This document shows, in pieces, positions 24,950-34,982 of a stretch of 54,450 bases of DNA; position 1 is the first letter of the stretch, and each line of letters starts with the position of its first letter. Made by a program: the position numbers and the translations under genes. Source of the stretch: CAZIUL01 sp964542475. GTDB lineage: Bacteria; Planctomycetota; B15-G4; CAYZWU01. The stretch lies in NCBI GenBank assembly GCA_964542475.1, contig CAZIUL010000028.1:1-54450 (forward strand). The letters are read 5' to 3'. A model generated the notes under the pieces. It did no database searches. It was not told the origin of the DNA and worked only from the letters and a program-made list of their open reading frames with translations.

Positions 24950-27799
24950 TTAATCATGAAACGGCAAGGTCTTGTTGCCTTTCATGTGAACCTGAGAGCA
25001 GTTGCTTGTCTTTATAGTGCTTGCTTCATTAGATAGTTGATTCGAGTAAATAAGGTTATTTGTGAGAATCAGGCTGTTGGTGCTTTTAGCCATGATGCTA
25101 AGATTGCCACGCAGCACAAACTCATTGTTCTCGATGCGAATGTTCTGATGCGCCGAATCATTCGCCACCCGGTTGTGGGGATTGATGCTGACAACCGGCT
25201 CGCCGCACCGAACAAAACGGTTGTTTCGGATCGTCATATTCCTCACGCAGCCCGATTCAAACCACCCTTCCGCATCGTTCTCGATAAGAATGGCACTCAT
25301 GCGCGTGCTAAAGAACTCGTTGTCAACCACCAAAACTTTGCGCCGCGTTGTGACAAGGAAACCTCGAGTAGGGGTTCTATATACTTGACAACCCCGTATT
25401 TCCACTTCGGGGGTCCAGGTGACATTTTCCACCACATCATTTTCCCTCAATTCCGCCGGAACAGAGGTTTCCAATGTCAGCAGCATTTCCTTCGGATTCA
25501 GCAAGTGCGCGTCCCTGATCCTGTTGGGGGCATAGGTTTTCAGCGAGTCCCATTCGACGAAGGTGATGTCATCCCCGGGATTGAAAGCCATAAAACCGAA
25601 GGTCTGGGGATGCATGAATCGGACTTTGATCTGCTTATCCGAAATTCGTTCGACAACACGCAGATGCGTGCCGTGGATGTTGATGGTGTCGTCATGAGAT
25701 CCTGAGAAGAGGCAATTCTTCACCAGAATCTTCCCTCGACAACCGGAGAAATGAAGGCAGTCAGCCCAAGCTGCACAGGTACGCCCATTTTCTTTCGCGG
25801 GCGCGATTGAAATCCTATCGAGCGTGAGGTTTTCGGAGAACTGGGACACGACACCCAAGCCGTGCATAAAATTGAATTTTACATTTGTCCAGGTGATGTC
25901 CTCGCTTCGACGAATAAAAGCGCCCGCACAATCCCGAAAGGTATTGCGTATCTGATAGACCCGCCCTGTTTTCATGTTGTGATTTCCGCGGGCTCGAACC
26001 AGATAGGGTCTGACCTCCTCCAGTTGCATCCCTTTTAGCGGATCTTCCCGGCGCCAGATCTCATTGCTGGCGAGGTCAAGCTCCTGTGCGAGACCTGTCC
26101 CGTAGCTCCATCCCTCTCCTGTCCAGGTGATGTTTCCGTTTTCAATCCGGTATGACGAATCTCTATGGATTTCCAGGTCGACATAGTCAGCTCCAATGGA
26201 TGCGGCTCGGAACTCCGAGACGGTCGGACGGTGGTAGTCGAAACAAAGATCTAAGATGGATATGTTCTCACAGCCGTCGATGCAGACCTCGATCATCTTT
26301 CCACGATAGAAAAGGGAAGCATCAGATCCCGACAGGTTGAAATGTCTTGCCCCTTCCAGGAGAATTCCAATCGCTTTTCCGCTATCAGGGGCATCGTTCG
26401 CATTGGAAATCTGGTATTTGCGTTTCAGCGCTTCAGCGGGATAGAAATCATAACGACCCGGCGCGAAGTGGATTTCAATGGGAGCTTCAACGGTTCCGGC
26501 ACCCATCAGCACAAGCGTTTGATCAAAAGAACCGGGTGAAGTGATCTCCAGTCGGTCTCCAGGGGATAGCAACAGGCGATTGATGGGGCCGAATGTACGC
26601 CAGGCGAGATTCTTTCTTTGCCCGGAATGAGTATCTTTCCCCTCAACTGGATCAATATAGTAGGTCATGTTGCCAGGCGAAACAGCATGTTCCTCTTTGG
26701 GTACATACATACACGAGACCTTGCGCCGGAACAGGTAGCAGTTGGTTCCGTCGGAACCGTCCAAAGCCACACCGCAGGGGGCGTAGAGGTAGGCAGGCTC
26801 GCCCCCTATCACCAGGAGCTGCGGTCGCTCACACTTGACCTGAAGGGTGTAGTGCGGTTTGGCTATTTCGGGCACGCCGCCCGGAAAGTAGTGCGTGTCG
26901 AGCTTGTGGAAGCCGGGAAGCGGCTTGTCAAAATGCTTGTCGTCCTTGGAAACCCAGAGCAATCCCCCGCCGCGCTCCAGCATACCGTGATTGTCGGTGG
27001 TCATCAGGCACACGCGGCCGCACCAGTGGAAGGCGTAGCCGTCTTCGATCACGCGGTCATTTCCGGTGACGGGCTGGGGCTGGATGACGTATGGCCCTTC
27101 GACCCTGTCGGCGATGGCCAAGCCCATACGGGTGTGGCCCTTGGGACCGGGGCGGGCCTTGAAGTAGAGGTGGAAGGTGCCGTCGGGCATCGGCAAGAGC
27201 GCCGGGTTGTTGACTCCGCAACCGGACTGATGGCACCAGATGTCCGGGTCGTCTGGTGGGCTGAGCATCGGCTTGGATGGATCAGGCTGAGCCGGTTTCC
27301 ACGGCCCGCAAATCTTGTCCGCCACCCAGATGCCGATCCGCTGGTTGGGGCCGTGACGCCCTTTGCCGTCGTTGGCGATGCAGGTCAGGGCGAAACGGTC
27401 GCCGACCTTCCGGATGTTGGGATTGTGATAGCCTCGGGCGTCCCAGCCCTGGCCATTGCCCCTCAAAACCACCTCCTGGAACCTGAACGGCCCCTCGGGT
27501 GAATCGGCGATGTAGCGGGCTATCTGCGAATGGAAGCGCCAACCAGACTCCCAAGGCTTGTTGGCAGGCCACCGAGCGACAAACAGGTGTACCTTGCCAT
27601 CGTCGGTGATGATCGGGCTGGAACCCCAGATGTCCCATCCAGGCTCATTGATCGCCTCGCCAAGCAACTCCCATTCGTCGGCTAGGGCGGTGGGAACGGT
27701 CGGTTCAGACGCCTGATCGTCGGAACGGGCACTGCACAGAGATGCCAGAACTACCATTGTTGCTAGTAACAGCCCAGTGGTGCTTACGTTCCGTTTCAT
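24950..27799 (-). CDS. GH43-like propeller fused to GH110 alpha-1,3-galactosidase domain
   Basis: 949 aa from ATG 27799 (AAAGGA upstream; residues 1-25 form a signal peptide). Residues about 40-365 resemble the five-bladed beta-propeller of the GH43/GH117-like superfamily (DIWGSSPIITDDGKVHLF, GYHNPNIRKVGDRF, HQSGCGVNNPALLPMPDG). From about 379 the protein is a right-handed beta-helix of GH110 type: it opens with TYYIDPVEGKDTHSG, continues with KRKYQISNAND, and has the HDDTINIHG motif bearing the paired catalytic aspartates. GH110 enzymes remove alpha-1,3-linked galactose. The propeller may cleave a second linkage. Together with the sulfatases this suggests a sulfated galactan or galactose-decorated glycan. 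I know of no described GH43-GH110 fusion. Confidence 0.8.
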   Translation of the reverse strand: MKRNVSTTGLLLATMVVLASLCSARSDDQASEPTVPTALADEWELLGEAINEPGWDIWGSSPIITDDGKVHLFVARWPANKPWESGWRFHSQIARYIADSPEGPFRFQEVVLRGNGQGWDARGYHNPNIRKVGDRFALTCIANDGKGRHGPNQRIGIWVADKICGPWKPAQPDPSKPMLSPPDDPDIWCHQSGCGVNNPALLPMPDGTFHLYFKARPGPKGHTRMGLAIADRVEGPYVIQPQPVTGNDRVIEDGYAFHWCGRVCLMTTDNHGMLERGGGLLWVSKDDKHFDKPLPGFHKLDTHYFPGGVPEIAKPHYTLQVKCERPQLLVIGGEPAYLYAPCGVALDGSDGTNCYLFRRKVSCMYVPKEEHAVSPGNMTYYIDPVEGKDTHSGQRKNLAWRTFGPINRLLLSPGDRLEITSPGSFDQTLVLMGAGTVEAPIEIHFAPGRYDFYPAEALKRKYQISNANDAPDSGKAIGILLEGARHFNLSGSDASLFYRGKMIEVCIDGCENISILDLCFDYHRPTVSEFRAASIGADYVDLEIHRDSSYRIENGNITWTGEGWSYGTGLAQELDLASNEIWRREDPLKGMQLEEVRPYLVRARGNHNMKTGRVYQIRNTFRDCAGAFIRRSEDITWTNVKFNFMHGLGVVSQFSENLTLDRISIAPAKENGRTCAAWADCLHFSGCRGKILVKNCLFSGSHDDTINIHGTHLRVVERISDKQIKVRFMHPQTFGFMAFNPGDDITFVEWDSLKTYAPNRIRDAHLLNPKEMLLTLETSVPAELRENDVVENVTWTPEVEIRGCQVYRTPTRGFLVTTRRKVLVVDNEFFSTRMSAILIENDAEGWFESGCVRNMTIRNNRFVRCGEPVVSINPHNRVANDSAHQNIRIENNEFVLRGNLSIMAKSTNSLILTNNLIYSNQLSNEASTIKTSNCSQVHMKGNKTLPFHD

Positions 27800-27892
27800 C
27801 GTGTTTGTTCCTTTCTGTCCCGGGTTTGCCGACGCTTGCGGATCAGGCGCCGCTATCTGGCGTCGCATGCATCCGGTTTGTTATCACTGTCC

Positions 27893-28085
27893 GGGAACGG
27901 CAAGGTTTTGTTGCCTTACACGTGGACCTTGGAGCAGCCGTTTGTTTTTATGCTGCTTGCTTCATTCAATAGTCGTTCTGAATATATTAAGGTTGCCTGT
28001 TAAGATTAGCACTCATGCGTGTGCTTGTAAACTCATTGTCAACCACCAGAACTTTGCGCCACTTTGTCATGAGGAAACCGTGTGG
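27893..28085 (-). pseudogene. Remnant of a second GH110 gene (3' part)
   Basis: Read on the minus strand, 27893 to about 28005 matches the last 35-40 codons of the neighbouring GH110 gene (24955-25065), with the readable ending GNKTLPF. The next about 80 bp matches 25291-25370 of the same gene, with the readable segment KVLVVDNEF. About 220 bp that should lie between them are missing, and the 5' part of the gene is gone. It shows there was once a second GH110 paralogue in tandem. Confidence 0.75.
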
Positions 28086-28086
28086 G

Positions 28087-28254
28087 ATGAAAACAACACA
28101 CCTGACCGACAGCGACGCTCCTGATATCGCTGCCGCGCGCCGGAAACTGAAACAGGTTGTGAACTCCTTCCCGAACAAGGACAGTGTGCCGGGCTACGAA
28201 CCCCTTCCCCCCAGGCCGTGGGACAAAGAACCGGAATGGAACCCGAAAAAATGA
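28087..28254 (+). pseudogene. Remnant of a sulfatase C-terminus
   Basis: A 55-codon frame whose last 45 residues read like the C-terminal tail of a sulfatase (AAARRKLKQVVNSFPNKD, then PPRPWDKEPEWNP). It begins exactly where the GH110 remnant stops. Its TGA overlaps the ATG of the following intact sulfatase (ATGA), so it was once the end of a coupled upstream gene. The sulfatase assignment rests on recognition of the tail only. Confidence 0.5.
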
Positions 28255-29723
28255 AAAGCCGCCGTGATTTTCTGAAATATTCCGGATTCAGCGCGGCCGT
28301 CCTCGCCCTCTCAGGGTGCGGCGCGGCCTCCCGTCGACTGGAGAAAGGACGGTCTCCTTCCACCCCCAATGTCATCCTGGTGATGACCGACGATCAGGGC
28401 TGGGGCGACACAGGATATAACGGACACCCCCATCTCAAAACGCCGGCCCTCGACGCAATGGCGCGGGAGGGCATCCGTTTCGACCGTTTTTATGCTGCCG
28501 CGCCGGTCTGCTCCCCCACCCGGGGCAGCTGCCTGACTGGGCGCCACCCCTTTCGTTACGGCATCTTCCACGCCAATTCAGGCCACCTGCCTCAAGAAGA
28601 GATCACCCTGGCGGAAGCCCTCAAGCCCCTGGGCTACAGAACGGGTCATTTCGGGAAATGGCATCTCGGCACGCTGACCAGGACGGTCAGGGACTCCAAC
28701 CGGGGCGGGCCGAAGGGGGCGGAACATTACGCGCCGCCCTGGGAAAACGGTTTCGATGTCTGTTTCTCCACCGAGGCCAAGGTGCCCACCTGGGATCCCA
28801 TGATCCAACCCGAAGATGAGATTCAGGGGAGGGCAAAAAATCTGGACCCAGGTGAACCCTACGGAACCGCCTACTGGACCGGGCCGCGCAAACGCACCAT
28901 GGACAACCTTGAAGGCGATGACGCGCGGGTGATCATGGACCGGGTAATTCCTTTCATTCAGGATGCGGTGGATCAGGAAAGACCGTTCTTCTCCGTGATC
29001 TGGTTCCATACTCCTCACACGCCGGTTGTGGCCGGCCCGGAACACAAAAAACAATATGCTCATCTTTCTCAAGGGGCACAGCATTATTACGGCTGCCTTA
29101 CCGCCATGGACGGGCAGGTCGGGCGGCTTCGGCAGGAGCTGTGCCGGCTGGGCGTGGACAAAGATACGCTGCTATGGTTCTGCAGCGACAATGGCCCCGA
29201 AGGATCTTGCATCAAGGAGCGCAACCAGGGTTCGACGGGCAAGCTGAAAGGGCGAAAACGCAGCCTCTTCGAGGGGGGCGTGCGCGTGCCGGGACTGCTC
29301 GTTTGGCCGGTAAAGATCCAAGGGCCCCGACAGACAGCGATGCCCTGCTGCACCTCCGATTACTTCCCCACGGTTCTGGATATTCTCGGTATCTCAGCCG
29401 ATCTAAATGGACCCATGGACGGTGTGAGCCTTCTGCCTCTCATCGAGGGAACGATGCAAAACCGGCCCCGGCCCATAGGCTTTGAATCGGGAAAGCAGAT
29501 CGCCCTAATCGACAACCGTTACAAGATCATCAGCCAAGACGAGGGAAAGACCTACCAGCTCTTCGATCTGATCGCCGATCAAGAAGAAGAAAGGGATCTC
29601 GCCGCGATCCACCCATCCTTACTCTCTGACATGAAAATGACTGTAGAAGCGTGGCGCGCCTCGTGCGGCGCGAGCCTTGAGCGCCTGGGTGATATCTTCC
29701 ACCCAAAAAAACGGGAAAAATAA
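28251..29723 (+). CDS. Sulfatase lipoprotein (type I, formylglycine-dependent)
   Basis: 490 aa from ATG 28251, supported by the 4-nt overlap with the upstream remnant and by the Tat-type start MKSRRDFLKYSGFS; GTG 28218 and ATG 28236 are alternatives. A lipobox LSGC (C23) predicts a Tat-exported lipoprotein. The active site VCSPTRGS contains C87 for formylglycine; metal and substrate ligands appear in MTDDQGWGD, GKWHLG and CSDNG. It differs from the other sulfatase in the window and probably acts on another sulfate position. It converges with the GH2 gene at 29840. Confidence 0.92.
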   Translation: MKSRRDFLKYSGFSAAVLALSGCGAASRRLEKGRSPSTPNVILVMTDDQGWGDTGYNGHPHLKTPALDAMAREGIRFDRFYAAAPVCSPTRGSCLTGRHPFRYGIFHANSGHLPQEEITLAEALKPLGYRTGHFGKWHLGTLTRTVRDSNRGGPKGAEHYAPPWENGFDVCFSTEAKVPTWDPMIQPEDEIQGRAKNLDPGEPYGTAYWTGPRKRTMDNLEGDDARVIMDRVIPFIQDAVDQERPFFSVIWFHTPHTPVVAGPEHKKQYAHLSQGAQHYYGCLTAMDGQVGRLRQELCRLGVDKDTLLWFCSDNGPEGSCIKERNQGSTGKLKGRKRSLFEGGVRVPGLLVWPVKIQGPRQTAMPCCTSDYFPTVLDILGISADLNGPMDGVSLLPLIEGTMQNRPRPIGFESGKQIALIDNRYKIISQDEGKTYQLFDLIADQEEERDLAAIHPSLLSDMKMTVEAWRASCGASLERLGDIFHPKKREK

Positions 29724-29839
29724 TCAGCGTTAAAAGATTTATAACCTTCGTTGATCAGTATCCGGAAGAAGCTCCATTTAGCGTCAATTTTGACCCGTGA
29801 TTTGTTTTCTGTATGTGGAGGATCGCGTGGGGTGTTGCG

Positions 29840-32800
29840 CTACTCCGCTTGCACATACAACTCCGCCACTGCGGCGAAGTCGTTGCCGTTGATCTCGGAC
29901 ATGGCCACCAGCTTCAAGTAACGCGCTGCGATCGGTTGCTTGAACCTCACGTTCTGCTGGGATCCGGAGTTCGGCCAGGCGCCCGACGCTACGGGCTCAC
30001 CCCATGCGGTAACCTCCTTGCTGACGTAGACCTCATACTGCGCTATGCGACCATTTTCCATGTCTTGGCGTGGGGTGTACATCAGGCCTTTGATTGATTG
30101 CTCCCTGCCGAGGTCGATCACCAAATGGTGTGGCATCGGATCGGGCTGTGGCTCCCATGCCGTATGCCAGATGGTTCCGGGATCGTCATCCACAGCCCTC
30201 GCGGCCTCGTATCCGTGGGCTTCGCTGTCCGCCTCGGCTTTGAGGTGGCGGGCGGTCTTGAATAGCCCGGCCACCTGCGCTTTTGTCAGTTCCACCTCCG
30301 GATTGAAGGCCGCACCGGCCATGTAGTCGAGTACGCTGCGGCGCATCTGGCGCGTAACAATACGCGTCTCCAGGTCGCTGCTCAGGTCCATACTGCAGAC
30401 CATCAGCTTGCCGCCGGCCACCTTGGCTTCAAAGAGCAAGCCCAGTCGTCGCGCCTCGAACCAGGTGTCGATGGGCTGCACCAGCGGACGTAGCTCAGGC
30501 GGCAGGTCATCGAGGATCATGACGGCCGAACCGGTCACGAGTTCCCACCACTGCCAATTGCTCCAACCTTCAGCTGGAAAAGACGTGAAGACGGGATGCT
30601 CTGGGTCGCAGAGAATTCCCAGCGTATGCGGAGGCTGGTTGCCCGTCCACGCCGTGTTCCAGAAGACCGGTGAGAAGCCGATGGCCACATTCGATTTCAC
30701 GGATGCACGCGGAGCCAGAAGTAGCACCTTCCCGCCTGCTTTTAGTTTTTCCAGCAACCTATCGTCAAGCGCCGTGGCTGTCAGCACGTCCGAGGTTGGG
30801 GCGGTGTCGACAGTATCCGCGAAGACCCAGATGTCCCAGTCGTTTTCAAAGGGGGTTCCCTCGATCCCGATGACCAGGGTGTGTTTCTTCGCCGGCGCGG
30901 CATTCTTCAACGGTATTGCCACCGTCCCGAGCAGCGTGCCGTTGTCAACGGGAATGATCCCGGCGGGCAGCTTGCCCGATGCGACGGTCCTGCCCGTCTC
31001 GTCCACCAGTTTCCACTCCGCGAAAGCGTTCTCGATCGGTGCGCGACCGAAGTGTGCGATTTCAATATCGGCCTTGAAGGTCTCGGACATCTTCCAGTAC
31101 CGCTTGTCCATCCGCGCCAGCGGTACTGTGCTGTTGCAGAAACGGCGGAATTGCTCGGGCGTCACGTAACCTTTCGATTCCCAAAACGGATCGAGCACAC
31201 CCACCAGTGCCGTGCCTTGTCCTGGGAAGTCGTGGAGATCGAGAAGTTGGAAGCCACCGAAGCCCGGTGTACGCAGCGCCGACTCGATTTCCTCCTTGTA
31301 GCAGAGCGTCTGCAGCTTACCGGATGCGATGAGGAAGTCGTGCGCCTGGTTGCCCATGTGGTTGGCCTTCAGGAAGTCTCTGAAGATCTCGAAGTTTTTC
31401 GGTTTCAGCGGGCCGGTGTACTTCTCGATTTCGTCAAAGTTCGGATAGACGCACCACTGGCCGATCTCGTGGCTGACGATGGGCACGGAATACTTCCGAA
31501 CCCAGTCGCAATAATCCGTGCGTGTCTCGGGAGGCCGCCCGTTGATGCGGGACTTGAGGCCCTGGCCCCACCCCTGGATGCGCGGGCCGGGAATGTTGTG
31601 GTACTGGTTCTCCGGAATCGCGGGCCATCCGGCGGCACCGGTGTAGACGCGACGCGGATCCAAACTCTTCCAGTTATCGACCCACGCCCCGAGCCACTGC
31701 CTTTGATTCGAACCGGCCGGTTCGTTACCGTAGGCCATCATGACGAAGGAGGGATGATTGCCATAGGCCCTGAGGATGCGCGCGCCTTCCTTGTAGAGCC
31801 ACTCATCGATGGGATCACCGTTGCCCACGCCGGAGCTCTGATTGGCCCACGAGGCGCACTCGACTTGAAAGGTGAAACCCAGTTCGTCGGCAACGGCGAA
31901 GGCCGCCTCGGGCGGGCACCACGAATGAAAACGGATCTGGTTGAGCCCGTGCGCCTGCACCGCGCTGATCACCTTCCTCCATCCATCCACATCGCAAGGC
32001 GGGTAGCCGGTAAGCGGATAGCCGCAGCAATCGAGCGTGCCTCGAACAAAGAAAGGCCGGCCGTTGAGCGCGAACCGGGTGCCGGCGGTCTTGAACTCGC
32101 GCAGGCCGAAACACGCCTCTGCCACGTCGGTCAGGGCGGCGCTTCCGGTCTTCATCTCAAGTCTCGCTGTCAGGCGAATCAGGGCCGGATTGAACTCGTC
32201 CCACAACGGTGCTTTGTCGCCGAGAGGATATTCAACTTCGACCTTTGCGCCGCCAACGACCACGTCAACCTCAATCGACTTGGCAACAGCTTTGTGTGTC
32301 GTCGTTGTATTGAACGCCTTGGCTGTTAGCGTTATGGTCCCTTGTGCGGCAGCACCCGTCACATTGCCGAGTTCCACCACGACTCGCGCCTTCTTGCGCG
32401 TGATGTCGGGGTAGACCTGCAGATCGTCGATCCAGACCGGCGCACGGGCTGCAAGGGTCAGCTTGCCGACGATTCCATTCCAGTTGCCCTGTGTGTGGTC
32501 CGAAACGCTGTGCGAGTTCGGGCCCACGTTTACGATCATGCGATTGTCAACTCGGATCGTGAGACGGTGTTTGCCCGGATCGAGGGAACCCATATCGTAG
32601 ACGTGCGGCGTGGACAGGCTGTCGTTCAATCCAATGGCACGGCCATCCACCCAGACGCGGGTTTCCCAGTGGGGCCGTTCGAGTGTAAGGACCACCTGCA
32701 ATCCCTGCCAGGTCTCTGGAACCTCGATCTCGCGTTGGTACCAAGCAGCGCCTGCAAAGTACTTATCAGGCTGCAACCAGCAGGGAAATTTGATGTTCCC

Positions 32801-33085
32801 CGGCTTCCGGTAGGGCTCGTAGCGCGATGAATTGTAATAAGCCCGGTCGACGATGCTCCCCATCCATTTCGTGTTCACCGAGACGTCGTCGCCGAAGCCC
32901 TGTGCCTGGAGCGAACCGGGCAGTATCATCCTCCTCGACCCGAGCAAATCCCTGGATGCCCAAGCTTCATTGATTCCCTTGTCCTGCGGGTCGAGTTGAA
33001 TCGACCATACACCTGACAGATCCAGGTCATTACCGACCACCAATGAACCGGTCAGAATACAGAGAGACAGCATGAAAAAGGCCAC
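29840..33085 (-). CDS. Exported GH2-family glycosidase with C-terminal F5/8 type C domain
   Basis: 1081 aa starting at GTG 33085, with AAGGAGG 7 nt upstream; residues 1-18 are a signal peptide. Domain order: sugar-binding jelly roll (about 20-215), Ig-like domain (220-330), TIM barrel (335-640) with the acid/base Glu in YGNEP (E455) and the likely nucleophile in SHEIGQ (E540), a long C-terminal extension, and a discoidin/F5-8C-like domain (about 945-1081). Beta-galactosidase or beta-glucuronidase-type activity is typical of GH2; the specificity is open. The sodium symporter gene lies upstream on the same strand, 139 bp away. Confidence 0.85.
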   Translation of the reverse strand: MAFFMLSLCILTGSLVVGNDLDLSGVWSIQLDPQDKGINEAWASRDLLGSRRMILPGSLQAQGFGDDVSVNTKWMGSIVDRAYYNSSRYEPYRKPGNIKFPCWLQPDKYFAGAAWYQREIEVPETWQGLQVVLTLERPHWETRVWVDGRAIGLNDSLSTPHVYDMGSLDPGKHRLTIRVDNRMIVNVGPNSHSVSDHTQGNWNGIVGKLTLAARAPVWIDDLQVYPDITRKKARVVVELGNVTGAAAQGTITLTAKAFNTTTTHKAVAKSIEVDVVVGGAKVEVEYPLGDKAPLWDEFNPALIRLTARLEMKTGSAALTDVAEACFGLREFKTAGTRFALNGRPFFVRGTLDCCGYPLTGYPPCDVDGWRKVISAVQAHGLNQIRFHSWCPPEAAFAVADELGFTFQVECASWANQSSGVGNGDPIDEWLYKEGARILRAYGNHPSFVMMAYGNEPAGSNQRQWLGAWVDNWKSLDPRRVYTGAAGWPAIPENQYHNIPGPRIQGWGQGLKSRINGRPPETRTDYCDWVRKYSVPIVSHEIGQWCVYPNFDEIEKYTGPLKPKNFEIFRDFLKANHMGNQAHDFLIASGKLQTLCYKEEIESALRTPGFGGFQLLDLHDFPGQGTALVGVLDPFWESKGYVTPEQFRRFCNSTVPLARMDKRYWKMSETFKADIEIAHFGRAPIENAFAEWKLVDETGRTVASGKLPAGIIPVDNGTLLGTVAIPLKNAAPAKKHTLVIGIEGTPFENDWDIWVFADTVDTAPTSDVLTATALDDRLLEKLKAGGKVLLLAPRASVKSNVAIGFSPVFWNTAWTGNQPPHTLGILCDPEHPVFTSFPAEGWSNWQWWELVTGSAVMILDDLPPELRPLVQPIDTWFEARRLGLLFEAKVAGGKLMVCSMDLSSDLETRIVTRQMRRSVLDYMAGAAFNPEVELTKAQVAGLFKTARHLKAEADSEAHGYEAARAVDDDPGTIWHTAWEPQPDPMPHHLVIDLGREQSIKGLMYTPRQDMENGRIAQYEVYVSKEVTAWGEPVASGAWPNSGSQQNVRFKQPIAARYLKLVAMSEINGNDFAAVAELYVQAE

Positions 33086-33224
33086 AGTACAACCTCCTTA
33101 TCTTGGCCTGCGAAATCATTAACCCGAGCAAGATGTGGCCCGGTTTGCGTGCCGAAGTCCGTTCCGATGGTTTGAATCAGGTCGATCCGTTTGCGTGCAT
33201 GCATGCGCCTGCCTCTACTTGGGA

Positions 33225-34781
33225 TCACCAAAAAATCACATAAAACAGGGCCACCGCAGCGATCACGAGACCGGCGGCCCATTTGACCTCCCTGCAGGTC
33301 TTGACATTCATCTCCTGGCGTACGGGCAGCTCGCGTGCTTCCTTGCGCGGCCAGGCTAACGTGATGAATCCCATGACGGCCGAAACGATCGCGAAGGTCA
33401 GCGCGACCTGCACGAGGAAGTGCAGCACTTCCACCTCACCCTCTCCAGGCCGCACCGGAGTGTAGTGCTGGAAGGCCCAGTAAATTGCGGGACCGGACAA
33501 AAGCCCTGCCACGCCCGCCGAACCGGGGGTCTTGGGAACAAAAATTCCGAACAGGAAGACAGCCACCACACCGGGCCAGATGTATCCCTGGAACTGCTGG
33601 ATATAGTTGAAGACACCGCCGAATTTCGGATCGTCGATAACCGGAGCGATGAGGCCCCCGACCACCACGAACAGGAGAGTCAATCCGCGCCCCATCCAGA
33701 CCAGGCGGCGCTGGGAGGCCTCCCGGTCGATCAGTCGCTGGTAGACATCCATGGTGATGATAGTCGAAGCGGAATTGAGCATCGAGGCGAGGGAACTGAC
33801 CACCGCACCGGCGATGGCGGCGAACATGAAGCCGCGCAGGCCTGAGGGGGTTAGGCTGCGGAGCAGCGTTGGAAAGGCTTCATCCGGTTTTGCCAAATCA
33901 CCACCATACAACTGCATGGCCATGATGCCCGGCATCACCACGACGAACGGCACCAGCAGCCAGAGGGCCCCGGCGAAAATAACCCCCAGCTGGCCGTCGC
34001 GCAGAGACCTGGCCGCCAGGCTCCGCTGCACGATGAACTGGTTCAATCCGCAGTAGTAAATGATCACGATCCACATGCCGGACAGGACACCGGTCCACGG
34101 CAGGCCCCCGTGGTCGGCGGGTAGGATCATGTGAAGCTTATCCGCGTTGCGGGACACAAAGAGATCCCACCCGCCGCAAGCGTGTAATCCCAGCGCAAAG
34201 AGCGCAATACCGCCCAGCAGCAGCCCGGCGCCTTGGAAGAGATCCGCCCAGGCCACCGCCTTCAGGCCGCCCCAGGTGGTGTAGACCGCGGCCAGCACGC
34301 CGATCAGCCAGACACCTTGCACCAGCTCGAGCTCGAAAAGCTTGTGCAGCGTCAAGGCGCCGGAGTAGAGCACGGCAGCCAGCAGTACGACCACATAGAT
34401 GACCGCGGTGAAGACCGCCATGATGGACCGCGTCAAGACGTTGTAACGGTATTCGAGGAACTCGGGCATGGTGTAGATCCCGGCCCGGAGAAAACGCGGG
34501 AGCAGCGTGAGCGCGATCAGCACGATCCCCACCGAACCTACCAGCTGCCAGTTGCTGACTGCCAGGCCCACGTCGCCCGCGCCCTGACCCGCCATACCGA
34601 CCATCTGCTCGGTCGAGATGTTGGCGGCCACGATGGAAAGGCCGATCAACCACCAGTTCAAACCGCGGCCGGCCAAAAAGTAGCCTTCGCTGCTCTTCTC
34701 GCGCCGGCTTTTCCAAAGGCTCACGCCGATGACCAGGGCGAAGAAGGCGACTATCACCGCGAGATCCAATCCACCCAGCAT
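33225..34781 (-). CDS. Sodium:solute symporter (SSS family)
   Basis: 518-aa membrane protein with about 13-14 hydrophobic segments. The N-terminal segment (LDLAVIVAFFALVIGVSLW) is followed by SSEGYFLAGRGLNWWLIG and the sodium-site region AANISTEQMVGMAGQG; further on are GGLKAVAWAD and SSLASMLNSASTI with the second sodium-site serines. It resembles SGLT-like sugar transporters found in polysaccharide clusters. The start is ATG 34781, with GAGAGG upstream; the frame further upstream has no support. It probably imports the mono- or oligosaccharide released by the exported hydrolases, and is divergent from the GH-D gene. Confidence 0.9.
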   Translation of the reverse strand: MLGGLDLAVIVAFFALVIGVSLWKSRREKSSEGYFLAGRGLNWWLIGLSIVAANISTEQMVGMAGQGAGDVGLAVSNWQLVGSVGIVLIALTLLPRFLRAGIYTMPEFLEYRYNVLTRSIMAVFTAVIYVVVLLAAVLYSGALTLHKLFELELVQGVWLIGVLAAVYTTWGGLKAVAWADLFQGAGLLLGGIALFALGLHACGGWDLFVSRNADKLHMILPADHGGLPWTGVLSGMWIVIIYYCGLNQFIVQRSLAARSLRDGQLGVIFAGALWLLVPFVVVMPGIMAMQLYGGDLAKPDEAFPTLLRSLTPSGLRGFMFAAIAGAVVSSLASMLNSASTIITMDVYQRLIDREASQRRLVWMGRGLTLLFVVVGGLIAPVIDDPKFGGVFNYIQQFQGYIWPGVVAVFLFGIFVPKTPGSAGVAGLLSGPAIYWAFQHYTPVRPGEGEVEVLHFLVQVALTFAIVSAVMGFITLAWPRKEARELPVRQEMNVKTCREVKWAAGLVIAAVALFYVIFW

Positions 34782-34982
34782 GGTACCTCTCTCGACCGCA
34801 ATCAACACAACAGGAACAATTAGCGGATAAACGAAATAAGTCCTTTTACCAAAATCCAAAGTGTATTGAAACGGCCATTAAGAGCTTACGCAAATCAGTT
34901 GAAAAGCGGTCTCCCCCCCTTAAGATGCGGTTTTCCATCCTTTCAAAAGGAGTTGTCCTGGTTCATTAAAGGAAACAAGGCC

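Noticed and set aside
26618..27502. Long plus-strand open frame
   Set aside because: Antisense to the GH43-like/GH110 gene, whose protein has clear motifs. The frame is open because of high GC and codon bias, and it has no family pattern.
29783..29802. CAATTTTGACCCGTG, reminiscent of IS21-type terminal motifs
   Set aside because: Only a short match, no second end and no istA/istB trace nearby.
30881..32329. 482-codon plus-strand open frame
   Set aside because: Antisense to the GH2 gene, which has intact catalytic motifs and a good start. The antisense product has shadow composition.
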